NCBI GenBank assembly: GCA_910585745.1
Contig: CAJUFM010000027.1
Location: 1-37,392, forward strand
Length of the DNA stretch: 37,392 nt
Reading direction: 5' to 3'
Source of the DNA: an uncultured Eubacterium sp.
Lineage (GTDB): Bacteria > Bacillota > Clostridia > Lachnospirales > Lachnospiraceae
Below, piece by piece: positions 1 to 7,500 of this stretch. The position numbers were made by a program, and so were the translations under genes. Each line of letters opens with the position of its first letter. Within the stretch, counting starts at the first letter, position 1. The notes under the pieces are model-generated. The model saw nothing but the letters and a program-made list of their open reading frames with translations, ran no database searches and was not told where the DNA came from.

Positions 1-567
1 TATTCTTATCAGAAAAGTCTAACTTCCATAGACACAAGATTTTTTACAGCCTCTGTAGAAAAATTCTATCCACTGCTGCTGTCGTTATGTATAGTTTTCA
101 TAATGAAATATAATAATTTGAATTATATTAATAATAAAAATATGGATAATGCAATTGAAGGTGTACTGACTGTTTCTGCATTAATTATTGGATTTGTTGG
201 TGCTGTTTTGCCAGTTGTATTAAGCATGAAAAATGATTCTAAATTTGTAAAGTATATATTCGAAAGGGATAAAGATAAATTATTCATGAAATATATGAAA
301 ATAACGCTGGTGAGCGGATTGTTAACAATTGCTATATCAATTTCATTATATTTTAGGGCTGGTTTTTCTGGAAGTAAACTATATAATTATATATTTTTTG
401 TTTGGTCTTTTTGTGTGGTTTTATTTATGCTGTCCACCTATAGATGTATTAATCATATGTTAAATCTGTTTTTTTCATCTGATAATGAAATTAGTGATAA
501 TGGTAATGATGCAAAAAAAAGCGAATATGAAAAAATATTAGAGAAAAATGATAAAAGTTGTTTATGA
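1..567 (+). CDS. Membrane protein, 5'-truncated by window edge
   Basis: The frame containing the ATG at 103 is open back to base 1 with no stop, so the gene probably begins outside the window and the ATG at 103 is internal. At least three or four hydrophobic segments are visible: one just before the ATG, one around 160-230, one around 300-350 and one around 390-440. A charged Asn/Lys/Glu-rich cytosolic tail follows. I do not recognise the family. Base composition is very AT-rich, like the next two genes and unlike the conjugative element from 4.3 kb on. Membrane location is inferred from hydrophobicity only. Confidence 0.6.
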   Translation, partial: YSYQKSLTSIDTRFFTASVEKFYPLLLSLCIVFIMKYNNLNYINNKNMDNAIEGVLTVSALIIGFVGAVLPVVLSMKNDSKFVKYIFERDKDKLFMKYMKITLVSGLLTIAISISLYFRAGFSGSKLYNYIFFVWSFCVVLFMLSTYRCINHMLNLFFSSDNEISDNGNDAKKSEYEKILEKNDKSCL

Positions 568-907
568 GATTGTTTTGATGGATTTTATGCTGAGATATAA
601 AGGATTGTATTATCTGGATATATGAGGAAGAAATTAGTAATAAGATATTTAGAGATGGAAACTTTAAGAGGTTTGAAGATTTTAAATATAATACATATTG
701 GGATTAGTTTGATTTGAGACAGTTTGAATGAATGTTTCAGCTGTATGATGAAATTGCCAAAGAAACTATAACCAGTGCAAGGCTGTTATCTACGGTTATT
801 TAAACATTGACTTTATATATATTAGTGGGAGAAAGAAAGTGATTATTACATTGCAAATTTAGATTCGATGTATTATAATTGAAAAAATATATAAAAGGAG
901 ACTAGAA
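568..907. other. Gene-poor AT-rich stretch with cupin promoter
   Basis: No convincing coding frame is present; the frames are interrupted by stops. The only clear signal is the sigma-A-type promoter at 851-879 and the ribosome site AAAGGAG at 894-900 serving the next gene. The rest may be decayed coding DNA but I cannot name it. Confidence 0.5.
851..879 (+). promoter_or_regulatory. Sigma-A promoter for cupin gene
   Basis: A -35 box TTGCAA at 851-856 and a perfect -10 box TATAAT at 874-879 are separated by 17 bases. They sit 30 bases upstream of the start of the cupin gene, which has its own AAAGGAG site. This would transcribe the cupin and overlapping HNH-like genes together. Confidence 0.65.
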
Positions 908-910
908 GTG

Positions 911-1354
911 ATGAATAATAAAGATGAAAAAATCAAGAGTTATCTTAATGGAGCAATTACAGTTGAATCAAGAATAGTTCCAGCGGAAGAAAGAACATGG
1001 ACACCTGATGATAGAGGGGAGGTTACGGTTGTTTTAAAGGATAAAAATGTAAACTTTATTGAGTATGCAGAATTTTCTAGAGAGGGTGTAAAAAGAGGTC
1101 ATCATTATCATACGGACTATGTCGAATATTTATATGTGTTAAGTGGAAGAATAAAAGTAATTGCACATGTCTTTAGCACAGGCGAAGAAATAACATTTGA
1201 GGTTGAAAAGTGTGATATGCTTACAATACAACCAAATGTTGCGCATGGTTTTATATCTTTAAGCAGGGCGGAAGTATTGACTAGTGGATATGGTGCTAAT
1301 CCATTTGAAGATAGAAAAGTGTTTTCAGCTTTTTCAAAGGAATTATATGAATAA
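911..1354 (+). CDS. Small cupin-domain protein
   Basis: The 147-residue protein has a beta-rich cupin core. A histidine cluster reads GHHYHTDYVEYLYVLSGR (metal-binding motif 1, His-x-His with a downstream acid), and a second motif PNVAHGF supplies another His. Cupins of this size include sugar-nucleotide isomerase-like (WxcM-like) proteins and small metal-dependent enzymes; the substrate cannot be read from sequence. The start is ATG 911, 10 bases after AAAGGAG; a GTG at 908 (7 bases after it) is an alternative. The end overlaps the next gene by 8 bases, so the two are probably translationally coupled. Confidence 0.7.
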   Translation: MNNKDEKIKSYLNGAITVESRIVPAEERTWTPDDRGEVTVVLKDKNVNFIEYAEFSREGVKRGHHYHTDYVEYLYVLSGRIKVIAHVFSTGEEITFEVEKCDMLTIQPNVAHGFISLSRAEVLTSGYGANPFEDRKVFSAFSKELYE

Positions 1355-2543
1355 AAGAGTTGAAGTATCAAACGCATTACTTAGAAAATTGAAATTGTTT
1401 TACAAAGATAAAAGGTGTGTTTTAACCAAAAGCATATTTAATGTGGATTGGCATCATTTAGATGAAAACCATGCTAATACATGTTTTCAAAATCTGATTC
1501 CATTAAGCCGGGATTATAATAATTTATTAGAACAATATCGACGAATAGAAAAAAATAAGTATAACGATTGGTATGGTTATGATCCCAGTTTTTCTCCCGA
1601 AAGCATGGTGTTTACTAGTAGGCATTTCTATATGCAAGGTGAAGTGGCTTTGGCATATGGTTGTGCAAGACTGGCCTCATGGTTAGTTCGCCTTTACCCG
1701 TCAATATTTGGAAGATATAAAAATCATCTGATATATAGCTTGGAAGCTATGAAGTCTGCACGGCATTCTGGTGAGCAAGAGCTTATAAAAGATATTATAG
1801 GCAGAGATTTTATTCCATATATTGACAAGTTTAGGATTGCGGAAAAATTACAATTATTAGAAGAAGCGGCTTCTATTTTTCAAGAGTATGGTGATTATGT
1901 CAACGCAAAAGAAATTTTTGATATTCTCAATACAAAATATAAAACATATATTAAAAGAGATGCGCTGGAAACTCAAATTAGATTGTTGAGACGTTCTGCA
2001 ATTTTACATTTGCAAGAGCATGATAAATTGTTAGACGCATTAGCCATGTTAAAAATGGCTAGAGATAATAATGGAGCATCAGATACAAATAGGTTGGCAG
2101 GCATCATTAATTCTACAGCATGGACATATATGTCATTGGAACAAGTGGACAAGGCTATTGAGAGTTTGGATGAAGTGATGGAAAGGGCGTTTAAGAGTGA
2201 TGGGTTACATAATTCACTTTTTGTTGGACCATGGAATGCATTTGAAACTTTACTTACATACTATAATGCCTTAAATATAAAAGAAAAACGAAAAAACAAA
2301 AAAATAAAGAATATTGAAGAACAATTAAATTATATGACAGAATTATCTTCCGCAGAGCATTTTAAGTTACGTCCTGTTGCTTTCCAGATGTCATCTTCAT
2401 TTAAAGGTGATATTAATCCCAACACATCTAGTTTGTATAGTAGTTTAACGTCATCTATATTAGAGAGAATGCATGTAGATTTAAGCGATATACTTAAAAA
2501 CTTGGTAAAAGATATAATATCAAATTTGCAAAGTAGGATATAA
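1347..2543 (+). CDS. HNH-like N-terminus plus helical (TPR-like) protein
   Basis: The 398-residue protein begins at ATG 1347, with AAAGG 6 bases upstream; the same frame is open further upstream but inside the cupin gene. Residues about 18-60 resemble a beta-beta-alpha HNH core, with Cys-Val-Leu, a WHHLDEN segment and then QNLIPLS. The position of the usual last His reads DYNN, so the active site may be degenerate. The rest (about 100-330) is alpha-helical with TPR-like stretches such as YGDYVNAKEIF and AWTYMSLEQVDKAIESL. Possible roles are a nuclease with a protein-interaction scaffold, or a sensor. I do not recognise a named family, and the HNH call is tentative. Confidence 0.55.
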   Translation: MNKRVEVSNALLRKLKLFYKDKRCVLTKSIFNVDWHHLDENHANTCFQNLIPLSRDYNNLLEQYRRIEKNKYNDWYGYDPSFSPESMVFTSRHFYMQGEVALAYGCARLASWLVRLYPSIFGRYKNHLIYSLEAMKSARHSGEQELIKDIIGRDFIPYIDKFRIAEKLQLLEEAASIFQEYGDYVNAKEIFDILNTKYKTYIKRDALETQIRLLRRSAILHLQEHDKLLDALAMLKMARDNNGASDTNRLAGIINSTAWTYMSLEQVDKAIESLDEVMERAFKSDGLHNSLFVGPWNAFETLLTYYNALNIKEKRKNKKIKNIEEQLNYMTELSSAEHFKLRPVAFQMSSSFKGDINPNTSSLYSSLTSSILERMHVDLSDILKNLVKDIISNLQSRI

Positions 2544-2874
2544 TTTTCATCCTGTGAATTATTTGAATAGTGCATGGAGAATTGGAGTTATAAGTGGAGA
2601 GATAAATAAATGTTATAATGAAAATTTGTTTTCAATGTTAAGAGGAAAGAATTTCAATAATTTGGAATATAATTAGAGAATAATTTTTCATTAGAAGAAA
2701 TTGTTAAATATGCTTATTTAGTTGATAGATAGTTGATAGGATGCATTAGGAGCAAGACTGGCAAGTATTTTCGATTATGTCCCGAGAAAAAATATAACTT
2801 AATGATATAAATAGTAGCAGGATTATGTGATTTTTGCGTGATTAAAGTGTTTTGGCCTATAATGAAGGAACTGT
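2544..2874. other. AT-rich non-coding / decayed DNA
   Basis: All frames are broken by frequent stops, and no promoter-plus-ribosome-site combination stands out. It joins the helical-repeat gene to the degraded Rpn-type fragments and looks like genome debris. Confidence 0.4.
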
Positions 2875-3263
2875 ATGTACCAATTGCAATATCAACGTTT
2901 ATATGATGATACAACGAAGATTATTTTGAATACAAAAGGAACAATAGATGATGTCACTCCGGAAATGAAGCGATTGCTTGATTTTATTGACGGTAAAGAA
3001 CCGGAGGATGATTATACTAGAGAATTGGATGAGGTAGTGCAGGCTGTCAGAAAAAATGAGAAATGGAGATTGGACTATATGACATTACAAATGCATTATC
3101 AGGAAAAATATGAGCAAGGGTATGATGAGGGCGATAGGAAAAGATTGCAGTTGCAATGAATATGTTACAAGATGGAGATTTGCCATTAGAAAAAATTGCA
3201 ATGTATTCTGGACTTACTTTGGAGCAGGTTCTTAAATTAGAAAGGGAATTGCAGCTAATATAA
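2875..3263 (+). pseudogene. Rpn-type nuclease C-terminal remnant, frameshifted
   Basis: The fragment reads like the C-terminal part of the Rpn (PD-(D/E)XK, recombination-promoting nuclease / YhgA-like) family common in Clostridia: DFIDGKEPEDDYTRELDEVV, then EKWRLDYMTLQMHYQEKYE and GYDEGDRK. The catalytic N-terminus is missing. After GDRK the frame stops at 3159, but adding one A to the A-run at 3139-3142 restores a frame ending in LPLEKIAMYSGLTLEQVLKL and a TAA at 3261-3263, which matches the second copy at 3801-4004. It is therefore an N-truncated copy with a one-base A-tract deletion. Confidence 0.6.
3072..3142. repeat. Direct repeat, copy 1 of Rpn C-terminal segment
   Basis: These 71 bases are about 90% identical by eye to 3809-3879. 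Both encode the DYMTLQMHYQEKYEQGYDEGD segment, so the repeat reflects two paralogous Rpn-type gene remnants. Confidence 0.75.
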
Positions 3264-3423
3264 GGTTTGTTTTTTGAGTGACAAAGAATTACAATATTTA
3301 TAGTTGTGCGACATATGACAAAGCAGGAGAATTATGTATGTGAATTCCAAAAGATAAATTTGGTTTGGTAATTAAAGGCATTTCTGAAAAGTGCGAGGGA
3401 AGGATTGAGAGGTGCTGTGATTG

Positions 3424-3744
3424 ATGAACAGATTCTCTGAGAAAGACTGGAAGATATTTCGAAGCAAGATTGCTGACTGGCAAGAAGCTTACATGGAAAA
3501 GCTGAACAAGGAATACATAGAATTACTGAGTGGAGAAGGCAATGCATCAGACAGGTTTTTGGTATTAGAGAAGCGGATAAGAGAGGATAAGAAGGATTGC
3601 GGTGTACAATGTGAAATGAGCAGATCCAACTAGTTCTACATTATAATGTCGCTGTTGAATGAAAGCGCAATTACTTTGGAGAATCTTGATGAATTTAGCG
3701 ATGATCTAAAGGATACAAAAAAACATTTCTTCAAGAGGAAATGA
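3424..3744 (+). pseudogene. Small conserved protein interrupted by an in-frame TAG
   Basis: From ATG 3424 the frame gives a charged helical protein (MNRFSEKDWKIFRSKIADWQ at the start, then KRIREDKKDCGVQCEMSRSN). It stops at TAG 3631-3633. The same frame continues with FYIIMSLLNESAITLENLDE, then FSDDLKDT, to TGA 3742-3744, and that reads like the natural C-terminus. This resembles a roughly 100-residue hypothetical family that recurs in Lachnospiraceae next to Rpn-type genes; that resemblance is from memory. The simplest reading is a nonsense mutation in an otherwise intact gene. Confidence 0.55.
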
Positions 3745-3753
3745 GAAATGGAG

Positions 3754-3788
3754 GGTGCTAGGCATCCGGTGGATGTCTGTTAAGCACC
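3754..3788. repeat. Nested inverted repeat
   Basis: An outer stem GGTGCT/AGCACC (3754-3759 with 3783-3788) encloses an inner stem CATCC/GGATG (3763-3767 with 3771-3775). It lies exactly between the nonsense-mutated small gene and the second Rpn-type fragment. This kind of compact nested hairpin is typical of small mobile repeats, but no T-run follows, so it is not a terminator. Confidence 0.5.
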
Positions 3789-3800
3789 GACCAAAACAGA

Positions 3801-4004
3801 GTGGAGAAGGACTATATGACATTACAGATGCATTATCAGGAAAAATATGAGCAGGGATATGATGAGGGAGATAGGAAAAAAGCAATCTCTGTAGTAATGA
3901 GAATGATAGAAGCGAATAAATTGTCTTCAGAGGAGATTGCGTTGTATTTTGGACTTACGCTACAACAGGTGCTTGAATTGGAAAAAGAATTGCAGCCAGT
4001 ATAA
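3801..4004 (+). pseudogene. Rpn-type nuclease C-terminal fragment, copy 2
   Basis: The frame is open from about 3801 and encodes DYMTLQMHYQEKYEQGYDEGD followed by KKAISVVMRMIEANKLSSEE and LALYFGL-like helices (actual text IALYFGLTLQQVLELEKELQ) to TAA. There is no ribosome site and no catalytic N-terminal domain; upstream is the nested hairpin. It is the uninterrupted counterpart of the frameshifted fragment at 2875-3263 and proves the missing base there. It is probably not expressed. Confidence 0.6.
3809..3879. repeat. Direct repeat, copy 2 of Rpn C-terminal segment
   Basis: Partner of 3072-3142, about 90% identical by eye. Confidence 0.75.
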
Positions 4005-4230
4005 TGATTCCTGCCTAAGCTCCATCGAATTTCCGATGCTTCTATTTTGCTTCTAAAATTTTGAGAAGTCTTAGGATAATAGAAATAATATGCGAAATAG
4101 ATGGATTAAAACGCATGAAATGGATACAAAAGTATCTCAAAGCAGTGCGGATGAGACGAGTTCGAATAGCGGATGATGTTAAAGGGTAACGTACATTTCC
4201 CTAGATGGTAAAAAAGTGGTTTCCCTTTGA

Positions 4231-4245
4231 AAAATTAAGAAAATG
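4231..4245 (+). repeat. Candidate left att repeat (15 bp)
   Basis: AAAATTAAGAAAATG is identical to 37218-37232. The two copies bracket all the conjugation, replication and partition genes. The sequence is AT-rich, so chance is possible, and no recombinase is visible in the window. Confidence 0.35.
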
Positions 4246-4284
4246 CGAAAATGTTAATATATAGTGCGAAAAGTACCAAAAACT

Positions 4285-4308
4285 GAGTGCTTTTTGCACT
4301 CTTTTTTT
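4285..4308 (+). terminator. Rho-independent terminator
   Basis: Stem GAGTGC/GCACTC with a TTTTT loop is followed by seven T residues (4302-4308). It insulates the element from upstream transcription, just ahead of the small HTH gene. Confidence 0.75.
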
Positions 4309-4346
4309 ATTTTTTGGAAAAAACTGTACAAAAAGGAGGGGAAACG

Positions 4347-4538
4347 ATGCCAAGGGCAAAGCTCTCTTATGCAGAAAGGCTGTATCTTGAATACTCGTTA
4401 AAGTGTGGCATATCTGGTTTTGATATATGCCTGCACTTAGGGATCAGCACACAGCAGTTAAAGAGAGAAAAAGAGCTCGGATGGGTCAAGGAAGAAAAAA
4501 GATACAGTGCTGAAAAAGCACAGCTTTCATTGAAATAA
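4347..4538 (+). CDS. Small IS30-type helix-turn-helix protein
   Basis: The protein has 63 residues. The start at ATG 4347 is set by AAAGGAGGGG 5-6 bases upstream; the longer open frame begins inside the terminator. The sequence LSYAERLYLEYSLKCGISG followed by DICLHLGIS and LKREKELG has the spacing of the HTH found at the N-terminus of IS30-family transposases (compare WEDRLRIEALYNAGH at the start of the IS30 gene at 36.0 kb). There is no catalytic domain, so it is probably a DNA-binding regulator or a domesticated transposase end. It directly precedes a perfect palindrome and the surface-protein gene, which makes it the obvious candidate to bind that palindrome. Confidence 0.65.
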   Translation: MPRAKLSYAERLYLEYSLKCGISGFDICLHLGISTQQLKREKELGWVKEEKRYSAEKAQLSLK

Positions 4539-4541
4539 ATT

Positions 4542-4557
4542 TGTAGATATATCTACA
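4542..4557. promoter_or_regulatory. Perfect 16-bp palindrome, candidate operator
   Basis: TGTAGATATATCTACA reads the same on both strands. It lies between the HTH gene stop and the ribosome site GGAAAGG of the surface-protein gene. It could be a dimeric repressor operator or, in RNA, a short hairpin next to the ribosome site. Confidence 0.55.
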
Positions 4558-4571
4558 GGAAAGGATTAATG

Positions 4572-7500
4572 ATGAAACAAAAATGGAAACGTTTTATGGC
4601 TGCCATCCTGGCAATGGCAGTGGTACTTACCATTTGTCCGCAGCTCAAAAGCCACACGGCACAGGCAGCAAGTGTCGGTTACGACAGGGTCTATGTATAT
4701 GGTTCTTACACAATCGGAAGCAAAACGAAATCCGGCTGCTGGTTTAAATGGGACCTGAATGACAAGGCCGGATTTTGTATGACGCTGGGAGGTAAATGTT
4801 CCCGCGGTGCCACCTACGAGGCAGACGGCGGGCAGGCAACTTATACAAACAACAGCACAGGGGACAATCTCCTGATGGGGAAGATCATTTACTGGTATGA
4901 CACAAAAAAAGGAGGCTCCAAAAGCGCATGGGTGACCGCACAGGGACTATTCTGGTGTATTAAGGAAGGTAAGACCAGCAAGGCAGACTTAACCAGTATC
5001 ATCCATGACATCAAGGCGAATAACGGATACTATCCAGACCAGTCTGCTGAACAGATCTATTCGGATATTTTTGATACGGCCGATGCCTTTACGGCAACGG
5101 TACAGTCATGGAAGAAGACAGGGGCTTCAAGGGGATGGCAGGTACTGATGACGGTTGAGTCTGAAACAATTCCAATTCCTCCGAAAATAAAGACGCATGA
5201 TTATCAGGCTGAGCTGAAATTCCGCCAGAAGGTAAAGGTAAAAAAAGTGGATGAGGATGGGAATGCACTAGCAGGTGTCAGCTTTACCTTATCAGTTGAA
5301 AATGATGATTTAAGTTCCTTCATCGTGGCTGACCAGAACGGAACTGGCCAGGAGATCAGTGTGGATGATGGGGGATATGAGATTGACGCCGTCACCGATG
5401 TTAATGGGGAAATCCTTTTTACCCTGATATATGAAGCCACTTCCTCCAAATATTATTACATCACATGGGTGGATGAAAAAGGAAACACTCATCAAGGAAG
5501 TGCCGGACTGGATGCCGATTCACAGGCAAAGGTCAAGAGTAAGTTTGACCGGCAGGAATGCAACTACCCGGCGGATATGACGAGCGGTTCCGCGTCCGGA
5601 CTTGCATTTACGGAGATGGAAAATGAACTGAAAAAAATAGACAGTAAATATATCCTGACCGAGACATCCACCGGAAATGGAAACCTCATTGCCGGAACAG
5701 AGTATGCGGCCGGAAAAAGCTTTACTGTAGGCAGTGACCGGAACGTCTACTATCTGAAAGGAAATGCAGGATATGCAGGAGGCTGGGAGGATGACCTCGG
5801 TTACCTGACAGACGACCAGGGCAATCCTCTGGACATGACATACCAGGTAGGGACGGTGACAAACCAGTATAAAAAAGTGGCAGTGAATGTACAGAAGAAA
5901 GCGGGAAACACCGCTGATGGCAAAGCATACGGGAACGCGAAACTGTCCGGTGCGGTCTACATGCTTTACAACGATGCCGCCTGTACGCAGCCGGCAACCG
6001 TCTATACGTCAGAAAACGGAACGTATACAAAAACATGTGCCGGATACACGACAGATGCAGACGGAAAGATCAGTACGGATTTTCTACGGAGCGGAACAGC
6101 CTACTATCTGAAAGAAGTATCCCCTCCGGCAGGCTTCCTTCTAAGTGATGAGGTAATCCCGGTTACTGTGGATGGAACGCCTTATACAGCGGAATGGACA
6201 CCGGATGCAGCAACGGTTCAGGCTTATGAACCACTGATTTTTAACACCATAAGCGTCATAAAGTACTGCGCGGATCCGGAAGAGAGTAATGTCGGTGACG
6301 GGGCGGGGCATTTACTGGTAGGCGAAAAGGGAGCCACGTTCCAGGTCTGGCTGGAATCGGCGGGCGGCTATGAAGCAGCTAACGACACCTACGAGAGGGA
6401 CACAATTGTCTGTGATGAAGAAGGTGTTGCGACCACAAAACAGCTTGCCTATGGTACATATGTCGTGCACCAGACAAAATGCGGGGAAGGCAGGGATACG
6501 GCGCTGGTACATGACTTTAAGGTGGAAGTAAAGGAGGATTCCAGCCAGAGGCCGAACGGATATAAAAAAATCGCGGAAGATCCCGATTTTACCTCCTACG
6601 TCCGCGTCACCAAAGTTGACAAGCAGACCGGCAAGTCCGTTCTGAAAGCCGGAACCGTATATCAGATTTATAAGGTAAACGGTGACGGTACGGAAACACT
6701 AGTGTCACAGAGTTACAGTGATGGCACCGGGATGAATACCGTATCTGAATATGTGACCGATGAATCCGGGCAGATCATGACAGTAAAGCCATTAAAGAGC
6801 GGGACGTACCGTGTGTATGAGAGGGATTCCGCCCCTGGACTGCGGATCGAAACGAAATATATTGAGATTGAGATTAACAGTAAAAACGATAATTATAAGA
6901 TCTACACCGATGAACTGGGAAATACATACCAGGTCACAGAGGGAACGTACATCAACACAGAAACAAAGGGTAAACTGACAATCGCAAAAACCGGTGAAGT
7001 CCTGACCGGCTTCGATAAGAAAGAAAAGAAATTCGTGTATGAGGACAGAAACCTTTCCGATGCAGTCTTTGGGATCTATGCAGACGGGGATATCCTGACG
7101 CAGGATGCCCAGGGGACAAAATGGTTTGACGATGGGGAGCTGGTTGCCACGATCACGAGCGGTACTGGTGCAGAGTTTACGAAAGACATCGAAAATATCA
7201 CCGGATACGAAACAGCAGAGGACGGAAAAGTGACCGTTACGCTGCCACTCGGGAACTATATTGTCAGGGAAATATCAACCCCGTATGGATATGTCCTGCC
7301 GGAAAAATCTGAATGGAACGTAAACTTTACGTGGAACAACAGCTGGGATGAGTATGTCATTAATTCTACCAAGGCAACGGATAAAGAAGGCATCCTCAAC
7401 GTGTGGAATGAAAGAGCGAAAGCAGCGATCGGGATTACAAAATTAGATCAGCAGAATAAAGCACCTATCAGCGGTGCCGTTTTCGGGGTATACACGCCGG

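Larger units (their letters stand above)
4005..4346. other. Left boundary region of the conjugative element
   Basis: No coding frame is present. It contains a small hairpin CATCG/CGATG at 4023-4038, a 15-base sequence at 4231-4245 repeated at the far right end of the element, two TGCGAAAA boxes 21 bases apart (4244-4251 and 4265-4272), and a terminator at 4285-4308. Base composition changes from AT-rich to balanced just after this stretch. Confidence 0.5.

Noticed and set aside
5531..5550. GGTCA and TGACC arms separated by 10 bases
   Set aside because: It lies inside the adhesin gene, has a different spacing from the nine sites at 29-34.6 kb and is far from them, so chance is the simpler explanation.
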